Below, piece by piece: positions 35,802-47,832 of a stretch of 64,000 nucleotides of DNA. The notes beneath the pieces were generated by a model that saw only the letters and a list, made by a program, of their open reading frames with translations, was not told the DNA's origin and searched no databases. A program made the position numbers and the translations under genes. This DNA is from Algoriphagus halophilus. GTDB lineage: Bacteria > Bacteroidota > Bacteroidia > Cytophagales > Cyclobacteriaceae. Position 1 is the first letter of the stretch. Each line of letters opens with the position of its first letter. Where the stretch lies: NCBI RefSeq assembly GCF_900129785.1, contig NZ_FSRC01000001.1, forward strand, positions 1,054,001 to 1,118,000, in the 5' to 3' direction.

Positions 35802-37454
35802 ATGAACCCGATTCAAGTGCGTAAAATTATTGTATTCTTTGCTGCTCTCCTTATTTTCACTCAGGTTAGTTTTGCTCAAATTGAAGAAAGGCCACGACCT
35901 GCCGAGTGGAACAACTTAGTGCCAGGAGCTAAGTTTATTGATCTTTTTCAACCAATTCCACCAATTGGAAAATTGACTGCTGATACTTGGGGCACTGCTA
36001 CGGTGAAACCTCGGTATGTGGACAATGGAATTGAAGATAATGAATGGTCCTACTGGGGTGGCAACATTCTAAAAGGGGAAGATGGTCAATTTCATTTATT
36101 CGTTTGTCGCTGGAGGGAAGACTCACCCAAAGGACATCATGAATGGCCTAGATCGATCGTGGTACATGCGGTATCCGGTCACTCAATGGGGCCATTTAAA
36201 GTTATTGGAGAAGTTGGAAAGGGGCATAACCCAGAAATCTATCGAACTGCGGACGGACACTTTGTGGTCTATGTGATCGACGGATATTATGTGTCTGAAT
36301 CTCTTGACGGTCCTTGGGAATACAGCAAATTTGATTTTGACCAGAGAGACCGACCAATCATCGAAGGGCTTTCCAATCTAACTTTTGCTCGTCGTGAAGA
36401 TGGTTCCTATCTCATGGTCTGTCGTGGAGGAGGAGTTTGGTTCAGTAAAGATGGAGTAAGTACCTTCAATCAGGTTTCCAATGAGCGAGTTTATCCTCCA
36501 GTTGACGGTAGATTCGAAGATCCTGTTATCTGGAAAGACCATGTTCAGTATCATTTGATTGTAAATGATTGGTTGGGAAGAATAGCTTTTTACCAGCGTT
36601 CGAAAGATGGGGTTCATTGGAAAACAGATCCAGGAGAGGCCTACATGCCTGGAATTACCACTTATGAAGACGGGACCATTGAAGACTGGTTTAAATATGA
36701 GCGAATCAAGATTTTTCAGGATGAATTGGGAAGAGCAGTACAAGCCAACTTTGCGGTGATAGACACTTTGAAAAATGAAGATAAGCCCAATGATAGGCAT
36801 AGTTCCAAGAATATTGGGATTCCATTGAAGGCAGGAATGCAACTGGAATTGTTGAATAAAAAAGCCATCACTCCTAAGACAAAATCTATCAAAGTATTGG
36901 TGAAGGCTGAACCGGGTTTTAACCCTCAACAAGACTTGGATTTGGCCTCCCTTCGCTTTGGGGCATCTGAAGAAGTCAATTTTGGAAGAGGAGCAAAGGT
37001 GCTCAGTTCTCAAGCTAAAGGGGATGACTTGGAAATTTCTTTTGAGGGAAAAGGCAATGGATTCAAAGAGGATAATTTTGCTGGAAAGATGATCGGGAAG
37101 GACAATAACGGAGACATGGTGTTCGGCTTTTCTAGACTACCTTGGGTGAATTACAATCCCGAAATCCTTTCGGCAAGAAAGCCTGAAATTGATAAAGAAA
37201 AAGGAATTGTAAGGGTGAAAGTTGAGAATTTTGGCCAAATAAAATCCAAAAAAGCAAAAGTGATTGTAGAGGTTTTTGAGGACGGAAAAAGTGCTTTTAC
37301 CTCAGAAGGGAAGGTTCATTCCTTAGATCCATTTGAAGGAATCCGGATAGAACTTCCCTATGATCAATTGATCCCTCTAGGCTCCGATTTGACCTATAAA
37401 CTTACCATTCTACCTTCTAATGGTGAAATGGAAATGCTGGAAGGTGAATTATAA
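35802..37454 (+). CDS. Secreted beta-propeller protein, candidate glycoside hydrolase (GH43/GH117-like)
   Basis: A 550-residue exported protein (signal peptide ends SFAQ, about residue 25). The N-terminal two thirds look like a five-bladed propeller with repeated strand-turn motifs: WSYWGGNILKGEDGQFHLFVCRW, GHNPEIYRTADGHFVVYVIDG, NLTFARREDGSYLMVCRGGG and RFEDPVIWKDHVQYHLIVND. This spacing of acidic residues at blade starts recalls GH43/GH32/GH117 glycosidases. The last 110 residues form a beta-rich domain with an immunoglobulin-like ending. I cannot assign a CAZy family. The context (GH95, esterases, fucose oxidation) points to cleavage of a fucose-containing or acetylated glycan. Confidence 0.7.
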   Translation: MNPIQVRKIIVFFAALLIFTQVSFAQIEERPRPAEWNNLVPGAKFIDLFQPIPPIGKLTADTWGTATVKPRYVDNGIEDNEWSYWGGNILKGEDGQFHLFVCRWREDSPKGHHEWPRSIVVHAVSGHSMGPFKVIGEVGKGHNPEIYRTADGHFVVYVIDGYYVSESLDGPWEYSKFDFDQRDRPIIEGLSNLTFARREDGSYLMVCRGGGVWFSKDGVSTFNQVSNERVYPPVDGRFEDPVIWKDHVQYHLIVNDWLGRIAFYQRSKDGVHWKTDPGEAYMPGITTYEDGTIEDWFKYERIKIFQDELGRAVQANFAVIDTLKNEDKPNDRHSSKNIGIPLKAGMQLELLNKKAITPKTKSIKVLVKAEPGFNPQQDLDLASLRFGASEEVNFGRGAKVLSSQAKGDDLEISFEGKGNGFKEDNFAGKMIGKDNNGDMVFGFSRLPWVNYNPEILSARKPEIDKEKGIVRVKVENFGQIKSKKAKVIVEVFEDGKSAFTSEGKVHSLDPFEGIRIELPYDQLIPLGSDLTYKLTILPSNGEMEMLEGEL

Positions 37455-37527
37455 GTATCAGTAAATTCAATGAGTTAAAAGCAAAAGTTCTTCTAATACA
37501 TCAACTTCAAACCCAAAACCTACTCTT

Positions 37528-39978
37528 ATGAGACATTTGATTTTTTACGTTTTACTATTCATTTCCTTGCAAGCATTTTCTCAGCAAGAGATGAAGCTAT
37601 GGTACAAGCAGCCAGCTGGAAAAGTGTGGACAGATGCCTTGCCTATTGGGAATGGAAGGCTGGGTGCCATGGTATATGGCAATGTGGACACTGAAATCCT
37701 CCAACTTAATGAGCATACAGTTTGGTCGGGAAGCCCCAATAGAAATGACAATCCTGATGCTTTGGATGCCCTTCCTGAGATCCGGGAATTGATTTTTGAG
37801 GGAAAACAGAAAGAGGCGGAGCAGCTAGCTTCCAAAATGATCCAGACCAAGAAATCTAACGGGCAGATGTTTCAGCCTGTGGGAAATCTAGAAATATCCA
37901 TGGCAGATCATGTAGAATTTGAGGATTATTACCGTGAGTTAGATATTGCCCATGCGGTTGCGAAAATCAGCTACACTGTCAAAGGGGTGACTTACACCCG
38001 GGAGGCCATAGCTTCGATTCCTGATCGGATTATTGCGGTGAAGTTAAGCGCCAATAAACCGGGTATGATTTCATTTAGCGCAACATTTTCGAGTCCGCAT
38101 CAAAAATCTGGAGTTAAGACCAATGCTTCGAATGAATTAGTACTGATTGGAACAACCTCAGATCATGAGGGAGTACCGGGTAAAGTCAATTTTGAGGGGA
38201 TCGCTAAAATCCAAACAAAAGGTGGTACGTTTAGCCAAACGGATACAGCTTTGGTTGTGAAGGATGCCGATGAGGCTACGATTTACATTTCCATTGCTTC
38301 CAATTTTATTCGATATGATGACCTCTCAGGGGATGAACATGAGAGAGCGAATGGCTATATGGAAAAAGCTTTTTCTAGGAGTTTTGAAGCGATCCAGAAA
38401 GATCAGCGGGAGGCCTATCAGCATTATTTTAATCGGGTAAAGTTGGATTTGGGTGACTCAGGGGCTTCAAAGCTACCTACTGACGAACGTTTAAAGAATT
38501 TTAGAAATACCAACGATCCCCAGTTGGTAACACTGTATTACCAATATGGCAGATACTTATTGATCTCTTCTTCCCAACCTGGTGGACAACCCGCCAATCT
38601 CCAAGGAATTTGGAACAAAGAGATGATGCCGCCTTGGGACAGCAAGTATACCATCAATATCAATGCGCAGATGAATTATTGGCCTGCGGAAAAAACCAAT
38701 CTTTCGGAATTGCATGAGCCCTTCCTAAAAATGGTTCAGGAAATGGCAGAAACTGGACAGGAAACTGCCAAGGTGATGTATGGAGCAAGAGGTTGGATGG
38801 CTCATCATAACACAGATATTTGGAGAATTACGGGGCCTGTGGATGCCATATTTTGGGGTATTTGGAATGGAGGTGGAGGTTGGACCAGCCAGCACCTTTG
38901 GGAACATTACCTGTATACCGGTGATCAAGAATTTTTGTCATCTATTTATCCGGTCTTAAAGGGAGCTGCACTGTTTTATGCAGACTTTTTGGTGAAAGAT
39001 CCTCGAAACGGTTGGTTGGTCATCAATCCAGGAACCTCACCGGAAAATGCCCCCCAAGCTCATGGAGGGTCTTCTTTGGATGCAGGCACTACCATGGATA
39101 ATCAAATTGTTTTTGACGTCTTTAGCACGGCGATTCAAGCTGCAAAAATTTTGGATAAAGATGCCTCATTTCAGGATACCTTGAAGCGGTTGAGAAAGCA
39201 ACTTCCTCCAATGCATATCGGGCAGCATGGCCAGCTTCAGGAATGGCTGGAGGACATTGATGATCCTAATGACCACCATCGCCATATCTCCCATTTGTAT
39301 GGATTCTTCCCATCCAATCAGATATCTCCATTCCGAACTCCTGAATTGTACCAGGCTTCCAAAACTACCCTGATTCATAGAGGAGATGTCTCTACAGGTT
39401 GGAGTATGGGTTGGAAAGTAAACTGGTGGGCCAGAGCCTTAGATGGGAATCATGCCTATACATTGATCCAAAACCAACTATCTCCTGTGAAGGGCACCAG
39501 AGAAGGTGGAGGTTCTTATAACAACCTTTTTGATGCACATCCACCTTTTCAGATTGATGGGAATTTTGGCTGTACTTCTGGGATCACAGAGATGTTGGTA
39601 CAAAGTGCCAATGGTGAGGTTCATTTGCTGCCCGCACTTCCAGATGCCTGGCCTGAAGGTAGTATTTCTGGAATCAAAGCAAGAGGAGGTTTTGAAATTG
39701 TGGACATGGAATGGAAGGATGGGAAAATACAAACGGTGACCGTGAGATCTGATTTGGGTGGAAACCTCCGTTTGCGAGTTCCCAATTCCTTGAATGTGAA
39801 AGAGGGAGTTTTGAATCCGGCAAAAGGAGAAAATTCCAATCCTTTTTACTTCGTAGAAGAGACTCCAGCTCCGGTGATTTCTGATCAAGCTAATTTGGAA
39901 AAACCTCAATTGAATCCTGGCTATTCTTATGATCTAGCCACGGAAGCTGGAAAAACCTACGTATTGATGATGAATTGA
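37528..39978 (+). CDS. GH95 family alpha-L-fucosidase (or alpha-L-galactosidase)
   Basis: An 816-residue exported glycosidase (signal peptide ends AFSQ). Opening [30 protein letters not shown] and [13 protein letters not shown] are classic GH95 N-terminal signatures. The catalytic barrel carries GNLQGIWN-type [18 protein letters not shown] and [14 protein letters not shown], then [10 protein letters not shown]-like text and [14 protein letters not shown] near the C-terminus. GH95 enzymes remove alpha-1,2-linked L-fucose by inversion. It feeds the fucose catabolic genes on both sides of the window. Its TGA is directly followed by the next gene's ATG. Confidence 0.92.
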   Translation: MRHLIFYVLLFISLQAFSQQEMKLWYKQPAGKVWTDALPIGNGRLGAMVYGNVDTEILQLNEHTVWSGSPNRNDNPDALDALPEIRELIFEGKQKEAEQLASKMIQTKKSNGQMFQPVGNLEISMADHVEFEDYYRELDIAHAVAKISYTVKGVTYTREAIASIPDRIIAVKLSANKPGMISFSATFSSPHQKSGVKTNASNELVLIGTTSDHEGVPGKVNFEGIAKIQTKGGTFSQTDTALVVKDADEATIYISIASNFIRYDDLSGDEHERANGYMEKAFSRSFEAIQKDQREAYQHYFNRVKLDLGDSGASKLPTDERLKNFRNTNDPQLVTLYYQYGRYLLISSSQPGGQPANLQGIWNKEMMPPWDSKYTININAQMNYWPAEKTNLSELHEPFLKMVQEMAETGQETAKVMYGARGWMAHHNTDIWRITGPVDAIFWGIWNGGGGWTSQHLWEHYLYTGDQEFLSSIYPVLKGAALFYADFLVKDPRNGWLVINPGTSPENAPQAHGGSSLDAGTTMDNQIVFDVFSTAIQAAKILDKDASFQDTLKRLRKQLPPMHIGQHGQLQEWLEDIDDPNDHHRHISHLYGFFPSNQISPFRTPELYQASKTTLIHRGDVSTGWSMGWKVNWWARALDGNHAYTLIQNQLSPVKGTREGGGSYNNLFDAHPPFQIDGNFGCTSGITEMLVQSANGEVHLLPALPDAWPEGSISGIKARGGFEIVDMEWKDGKIQTVTVRSDLGGNLRLRVPNSLNVKEGVLNPAKGENSNPFYFVEETPAPVISDQANLEKPQLNPGYSYDLATEAGKTYVLMMN

Positions 39979-40836
<858 letters not shown>

Positions 40837-40869
40837 TAAATTAGGCCTAGTTCAAACCCATAAACCTAA

Positions 40870-42792
<1,923 letters not shown>

Positions 42793-42831
42793 AATTCTAG
42801 GCTTCCTATTTCTTGAGCTCTTTACCTAAAT

Positions 42832-42873
42832 CATAAAAACAAAACCCCGATTACTGAAAGTAATCGGGGTTTG
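42832..42873. terminator. Intrinsic terminator between the tandem esterase and the tRNA
   Basis: Stem CCCCGATTACT/AGTAATCGGGG with loop GAA. The minus-strand side ends GGGGTTTTGTTTTT, so it terminates the tRNA transcript and may also end the esterase operon. Confidence 0.88.
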
Positions 42874-42875
42874 AG

Positions 42876-42949
42876 TGGGCCCACCTGGGCTCGAACCAGG
42901 GACCACCTGATTATGAGTCAGGTGCTCTAACCAACTGAGCTATAGGCCC
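42876..42949 (-). tRNA. tRNA with CAT anticodon (tRNA-Ile2 or elongator tRNA-Met)
   Basis: A 74-nt cloverleaf. The acceptor is GGGCCTA/TGGGCCC with discriminator A, the anticodon arm CCTGACTCATAATCAGG carries anticodon CAT, and the T arm is GGTTCGAGCCC. No CCA is encoded. CAT serves Met or lysidine-modified Ile; the sequence alone does not settle which. Three G/C pairs at the start of the acceptor and the lack of a C-A mismatch argue against initiator tRNA. Confidence 0.93.
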
Positions 42950-43052
42950 TTCAAAATCAAAGCAGGTAATAGCGTGTTCTATTTGTCCTAAACCTTGGTT
43001 TTGGGAGTGCAATGTTACATATTTGAAATCAAATTCACAACCTAATTAGTGC

Positions 43053-43682
43053 ATGAAAAACGTTCCTGATGCGGATTTTTTGATTTTTGATCTCGGTAAT
43101 GTGATCGTAGATATTGACTACCAAAAATCTTTGGATTTAATCAAAAAGGAATTGCCTGATTATCATCATGATAAGGTGGATCAATTTTACTTGACGGAGT
43201 TTCATAAAAAATATGAAAAAGGTGAAATTAATTCTGAAAAGTTCAGAGAGGAGGTTAGAGATTATTTCGAAAAAGACTGGAATGATGAAAAGGTAGATGA
43301 TATCTGGAACTCGCTGCTCAAAAATATCCCTGCCGAACGAATTGATTTGATCTCAAAATTAAAGGACAAATATAGATTGGGGATTTTAAGCAATACCAAT
43401 GAAATCCATATAGAAGCAGTCTATAACATGCTGAGAAAAGATTTTCAGTTGGATAATTTTGATCCCCTGTTTCAACATGTGTTTTATAGCCATGAAATGG
43501 GAATGTCAAAACCTTCTCCAGAAATTTATCTTAGCATGGTGGAACAATTAGGAACCAAACCTGAACGGGTGGTTTTCTTTGATGATTTGGAAGCAAATGT
43601 CAAAGGAGCAAAATCCATTGGTATCCAAGCCGTCCATGTGACTGGACCTCAAATCATATTTGACTATTTAAAGCATGTATAG
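43053..43682 (+). CDS. HAD-superfamily hydrolase, YihX-like sugar phosphatase
   Basis: A 209-residue HAD-IA phosphatase. Motif I is IFDLGNVIVDID with nucleophile Asp13 (the DLGN form is normal in YihX relatives), motif II LGILSNTN, motif III Lys in GMSKPSPEIY and motif IV VVFFDDLEAN. YihX dephosphorylates alpha-D-glucose-1-phosphate, and other members act on diverse sugar phosphates. Its stop overlaps the M50 protease start by 8 bp, suggesting co-translation. Confidence 0.88.
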   Translation: MKNVPDADFLIFDLGNVIVDIDYQKSLDLIKKELPDYHHDKVDQFYLTEFHKKYEKGEINSEKFREEVRDYFEKDWNDEKVDDIWNSLLKNIPAERIDLISKLKDKYRLGILSNTNEIHIEAVYNMLRKDFQLDNFDPLFQHVFYSHEMGMSKPSPEIYLSMVEQLGTKPERVVFFDDLEANVKGAKSIGIQAVHVTGPQIIFDYLKHV

Positions 43683-44784
43683 CAAAAAGGAACTTCTGGT
43701 TCACAGTCTATTATTTATTCTCACGTTAATCACAGCCACTCTCGCAGGGGGAGAATGGGTGATGAGTAAGTCAGTGTTGGCGACAGGGGAACATTTCCTC
43801 ACCTTAGATGATTTTTGGAAGGCTACGGCATTTTCCATCCCTTTTATTGGGATTTTATTGATTCATGAGTTGGGGCACTTCTTTACCTCTTTATATCACA
43901 AAGTAAGATGTAGTTTACCCTTCTTTATTCCAGTATGGCTTGGTTTTATTGGTATCCCCTCCATTGGAACCTTTGGAGCGGTGATCAAAATGAAAGGCTT
44001 TGTCAACAGTAGGAAGAAATTCTTTGATATTGGTGTGGCAGGTCCTTTGGCTGGATTTGTTGTAGCACTGGGTGTATTGATTTACGGCTTTTCTACATTG
44101 CCTCCGGCGGATTATATTTATGAAATCCATCCTGAATACGCTGATGAAAGCTTCCAAGGATATGGGGAGGACGCCATCGATTTTGAGCTGGGTAATAACC
44201 TGCTTTTTTCTGGGTTGGGGGAAGTTTTTGCAGATCCAGAAAGACTTCCGGAGATGGCAGAAGTAATTCATTATCCTTTTCTGTTTGCGGGATATTTGGC
44301 CTTGTTTTTCACTTCACTTAATCTACTGCCAATAGGCCAGTTGGATGGAGGACATGTGATTTTTGGACTTTTTCCAAAGTCCCATCAGTATGTCTCTTTG
44401 ATCGCCTTTACGGGGTTTATAGGATATGCCGGTTTGGGATTTATTTCCCCTTATTTGCCAGGTGATGATTTGTTGATTCGAATCCCTCTTTATCTGGCAT
44501 TTCTTTACATCTGCTACAGCAAGTCAGGGCTAAGTGTCCAAAACAAGTTGACGATTGTGTTAAGCTTGGCAGCTGTTCAATATGCCATTGCTTTTGTAAA
44601 ACCTGAATGGGAAGGTTATCAAGGCTGGTTGTTTTTCGGGTTCCTGCTGGGACGAATCATGGGCTTAAAGCACCCAGAAGTCTCGGGTTTGAGAGAAATA
44701 AGCACCTCGAGAAAAATTATTGGTTGGATAGCAATCCTAATTTTCCTGATCAGCTTCTCACCCAAACCATTTATGTTTTCATAA
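43675..44784 (+). CDS. M50-family (site-2-type) membrane metalloprotease
   Basis: A 369-residue polytopic protein with the zinc motif HELGH (His64, Glu65, His68) in a transmembrane helix, followed by GTFGAVIKMK and the third ligand motif LLPIGQLDGGH in a later helix. Six or more helices are visible. The domain resembles the intramembrane protease/FtsH-like S2P group, which cleaves membrane-bound substrates; no PDZ domain is apparent. It overlaps the HAD phosphatase gene by 8 bp and ends at a terminator. Confidence 0.88.
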   Translation: MYSKKELLVHSLLFILTLITATLAGGEWVMSKSVLATGEHFLTLDDFWKATAFSIPFIGILLIHELGHFFTSLYHKVRCSLPFFIPVWLGFIGIPSIGTFGAVIKMKGFVNSRKKFFDIGVAGPLAGFVVALGVLIYGFSTLPPADYIYEIHPEYADESFQGYGEDAIDFELGNNLLFSGLGEVFADPERLPEMAEVIHYPFLFAGYLALFFTSLNLLPIGQLDGGHVIFGLFPKSHQYVSLIAFTGFIGYAGLGFISPYLPGDDLLIRIPLYLAFLYICYSKSGLSVQNKLTIVLSLAAVQYAIAFVKPEWEGYQGWLFFGFLLGRIMGLKHPEVSGLREISTSRKIIGWIAILIFLISFSPKPFMFS

Positions 44785-44812
44785 AAAAAGCTCCACAAAG
44801 GGAGCTTTTTTT
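44783..44812. terminator. Bidirectional intrinsic terminator
   Basis: AAAAAAAGCTCC/GGAGCTTTTTTT with loop ACAAAG, located between the M50 gene (plus) and the rhodanese gene (minus). Confidence 0.93.
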
Positions 44813-45107
44813 ATAAGTTGTTATAAGCCATTATTCCACCGAGTACGTTTCGAACTTTTGTGAAACCTTTGGATTCCAAAAACTTCTTGGCATTGCCACT
44901 TCTGGCCCCAGATCTGCAATGCACCACGATCTCTTGATCTTTATACTGATCGATTTCATCTAATCTATGAGGCAAGTCTCCTAAAGGAATATTCATAGCC
45001 CCAAGGTTATCATCATCATATTCCCATTCTTCACGAACGTCTATGAATACAAATTTTTCGTTTTTGTCTAACCTGGCTTTAAGGTCTTCTACAGTAATAT
45101 CTTCCAT
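44811..45107 (-). CDS. Single-domain rhodanese (sulfurtransferase)
   Basis: A 98-residue rhodanese-like protein. FIDVREEWEYDDDNLGAMNIPL and the active-site loop HCRSGARS (Cys64) are diagnostic. It has no signal peptide, so it acts in the cytoplasm carrying persulfide sulfur. It is 4 bp downstream of the T9SS cargo gene on the same strand and its stop overlaps the terminator. A specific acceptor cannot be assigned. Confidence 0.9.
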   Translation of the reverse strand: MEDITVEDLKARLDKNEKFVFIDVREEWEYDDDNLGAMNIPLGDLPHRLDEIDQYKDQEIVVHCRSGARSGNAKKFLESKGFTKVRNVLGGIMAYNNL

Positions 45108-45111
45108 ATTT

Positions 45112-46941
45112 CTATTTAACTAAAATTCTTATTGATTGAGATCCATCTTCCGAAACTACATTGATTACGTAAATTCCAGGATGTTGTCCTGTAAAATTAA
45201 TAATTTCCCCTTCTTGACTACGTTCTCTTTGTAGAAAAATCTCCCTGCCAAAAGAATCAAAAATCCGTAAATCACTGTAACTCCCCTCCAAATTCAGAAT
45301 AGTCTCCACAGGATTTGGGAAGACTTTTATCAATCTAGCTTCAGGAACAGAGCTTTCTTCAAAGGGAGCATCCACACTGACATGAGGTCGGATCATCATG
45401 GCTCCTTGAACTTCCGTATTTTCTTCCCAAGCTCCTAAGACATTATAATATAACTTGTCTCCTTGGTCATTGGATTTATCAAGTCCTACATGAATAAAAT
45501 CGTTGGTAAACTGGGCGTAGCCAATGTAGAATTCTCCGGATACTTGAATATTCGTGTCCAAGGAATAGTACAAGAATTCCTCTCCGGCTTCTTTTACAGG
45601 TATCAAGTCCTCTCTTCTATAAATAGGTCCTTGATCTAAGTCTTTCCAAACTAGAATGTCAATGGCTTGATTTGCTTGATTGGGATTCGTGAAATTGATG
45701 GAAATCCCTTTTAAAAAGACCTCCTCCGGAGTATCATATTTCACGGCTAGCATTCCTGATTTTTGATTGATGCCTGCAGCATAATCTGCGGTCCCCCTAT
45801 CATAAGAAAAATAGTCTTGAACAGGGAAATAGCTCTTTACGGTGTCATTTACACGATAATCAAGGGTCTGAAAAAATGTCGTGTCATTTCCGTCTACCTC
45901 AAAATACAAATCATCACCAGTAGTAAGGGAAGTCTTGAACTCTAGGGCAGATGCACCACTCGAAATAGGAGCTTCATCAAATTCATTGCTAGTAAAGCTC
46001 CTTCTTTCTTTGGAATTAGGTACTGGGTCAAAGGGGGTATTTTGATTGATAGCCACGATGCTATTCGTCAAAGTATCCCGCAGCTGAATGGTGTATTCCA
46101 TCGCTCTAAACCTGTTCTCTAAATTGTAAAACTGATTCTCAATTCTACTCCAAAAACCCTCCTGATTACCTTCAATTAATGGGAATGGGTAAGCAGCATA
46201 ATCTCCTAATTGAACCTGATTTACTTGGGTTAGACTTCTGTCTTTGTAGTTCAAATCAGTGGTTGACCTACCGTAATTGAAATACACATAATCCAAAATC
46301 CAGCTATCAAAAGGGCCTACTTGTCTTCCATCCGCTACGAATCGGAATTGGAATGCCTCATGCTGATATTCAGGTCCAACCTGAATGATTTCTTGGGAGA
46401 ACATGGTTTGGTTTTCTTCAATTCCTCCAAATTGATTCCATACAGTGATCCAATTTCCTGATTCATTTAGAAACTGTAAAAAGAACTGATCGTTGCTGTC
46501 GGGATATTCTGCTTTTCCACCTGCTTGCCAAAAGTAACTCAAGTACAGTGAGTTGGAGTTTTGGCCAGATAAATCAAAAACCTTGGAGGTCAACATATCA
46601 GTAATACCAATATCCCTTTGGGAGAGGGAATAGGGCTTACCATTGGCATCCACTCCATTAAACAATACTTGTCCTACAGAGGGCGCATCAATTCCGATAG
46701 TTTCTGTATAGGAAGCTCCGTTTACCTCCCAAACCATGGTGTCCAATCCTTGAGAGAAGTCATCCCAAAAAGGAATGGGTTGCGTATCTTGAATTCTTAA
46801 CTGTTGACGTTCGGCAGTATTTTTCGGGATTTTTACTTGATGGATAGGGGCAAACTCCACGATTTGAGCATGAGACTCTAATTCCAAGCCTAAAAATAGG
46901 AGGAAGGCACATGTACAAATGAGGGATAGGCCTTTGCCCAT
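45112..46941 (-). CDS. Secreted protein with T9SS C-terminal sorting domain
   Basis: A 609-residue exported protein if the ATG at 46941 is used. That start gives a clean signal peptide (MGKGLSLICTCAFLLFLG ending SHA) and begins 4 bp after the PASTA gene stop; a start at 46977 would overlap that gene by 32 bp. Several beta-sandwich regions are suggested by the WVTVW-type strand pattern. The final 80 residues are a type A T9SS domain: VFPNPVETILNLEG, LRIFDSFGREI, GQHPGIYVINV, then a basic tail. It should be secreted across the outer membrane and cleaved there. No enzymatic domain is recognised. Confidence 0.82.
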   Translation of the reverse strand: MGKGLSLICTCAFLLFLGLELESHAQIVEFAPIHQVKIPKNTAERQQLRIQDTQPIPFWDDFSQGLDTMVWEVNGASYTETIGIDAPSVGQVLFNGVDANGKPYSLSQRDIGITDMLTSKVFDLSGQNSNSLYLSYFWQAGGKAEYPDSNDQFFLQFLNESGNWITVWNQFGGIEENQTMFSQEIIQVGPEYQHEAFQFRFVADGRQVGPFDSWILDYVYFNYGRSTTDLNYKDRSLTQVNQVQLGDYAAYPFPLIEGNQEGFWSRIENQFYNLENRFRAMEYTIQLRDTLTNSIVAINQNTPFDPVPNSKERRSFTSNEFDEAPISSGASALEFKTSLTTGDDLYFEVDGNDTTFFQTLDYRVNDTVKSYFPVQDYFSYDRGTADYAAGINQKSGMLAVKYDTPEEVFLKGISINFTNPNQANQAIDILVWKDLDQGPIYRREDLIPVKEAGEEFLYYSLDTNIQVSGEFYIGYAQFTNDFIHVGLDKSNDQGDKLYYNVLGAWEENTEVQGAMMIRPHVSVDAPFEESSVPEARLIKVFPNPVETILNLEGSYSDLRIFDSFGREIFLQRERSQEGEIINFTGQHPGIYVINVVSEDGSQSIRILVK

Positions 46942-46945
46942 TGAT

Positions 46946-47707
46946 TTAAAAATTTTCTTTAGAGATCCAAAGCTCAATCAGTTCTCCGGTTTTTACTTGA
47001 GTTCCTGCAGGAGGAATTTGCATAAAGATTTTACCAGGAGCTACGGTATCGTTTTCAGCGAAATTTTTATCTCCAACTCTTAATCCAGAACCTAAGATTA
47101 AAAACTCTGCGTCAATTTCATCCATTCCTGTCAAACTTGGGACTTCTAAGATCTGATTTCCCAATCCGTCACCCACCACTAAGTCAATTCTGGCCCCTTT
47201 TGGAATTTCGAATCCTTCAGGTACATCCACACCCCTATATTTTTGCTCCAATACCACATTGATACCAATGTCTGGTACATACACAATGTCCCCTCTTTCT
47301 AAGCCCATGTTTGCCAAGATTTCCTGCACATTTTTAAGGGGTGTATTCACCAAGTTAGGCATTTTAAGCATTGGTGCATTTCTGGCATTCAGGGTTAAAT
47401 AGATTTTTCTTCCAGTTTTAACCTGTGAATTTGCTTCCGGAAATTGCTTGAGAACTGCCAAAGGTTTTTCGTCTGTGCTAAAAGCAGAGTCTACCGATAC
47501 CTCATACTCTAAACTTGCATCTTCTAAAATACTTTTGCCTTCCTCAAAGGTATATCCGCTCAAGTCAGGAACAGATACTGTTTCACCATGATTGGTGTAC
47601 ATAGGAAGGTAAAGCTTCAGAAATAAGTAACCTAGTAATACAGAAAGCCCGATCACAATAAATAGATTGATCAATACTTTCTTTATGGAATAGTTAAATG
47701 AACTCAT
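46946..47707 (-). CDS. Membrane-anchored PASTA-domain protein
   Basis: A 253-residue protein with one N-terminal transmembrane helix (about 12-33) followed by three PASTA domains (about 38-105, 106-175, 176-250). PASTA landmarks are VPDLSGYTFEEGKSIL, MPNLVNTPLKNVQEIL and VPSLTGMDEIDAEFLI, each beginning with the Pro-x-Leu motif. In other bacteria PASTA repeats sit on Ser/Thr kinases or penicillin-binding proteins and bind peptidoglycan or muropeptides. Here no kinase domain is attached, the usual Bacteroidota arrangement. It precedes the T9SS protein gene by 4 bp. Confidence 0.9.
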   Translation of the reverse strand: MSSFNYSIKKVLINLFIVIGLSVLLGYLFLKLYLPMYTNHGETVSVPDLSGYTFEEGKSILEDASLEYEVSVDSAFSTDEKPLAVLKQFPEANSQVKTGRKIYLTLNARNAPMLKMPNLVNTPLKNVQEILANMGLERGDIVYVPDIGINVVLEQKYRGVDVPEGFEIPKGARIDLVVGDGLGNQILEVPSLTGMDEIDAEFLILGSGLRVGDKNFAENDTVAPGKIFMQIPPAGTQVKTGELIELWISKENF

Positions 47708-47789
47708 TTTGAAATGTTACGATAGCTAAAGATACATGGGAAATTGAAACCCTACAACGAAGAGATTCCCAAAAACCAGCTTAACCACA

Positions 47790-47823
47790 GACAAAAAATA
47801 AGCCGAAGAATGAACTTCGGCCT
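47790..47823 (-). terminator. Intrinsic terminator of the M43 protease gene
   Basis: Minus-strand stem GCCGAAG/CTTCGGC with loop TTCATT followed by TATTTTTTG. It lies 10 bp beyond the protease stop. Confidence 0.85.
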
Positions 47824-47832
47824 GAAAACAAG

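Noticed and set aside
39478-39909. Minus-strand 143-codon frame inside the GH95 gene
   Set aside because: It is opposite the conserved fucosidase domain and has no recognisable features.
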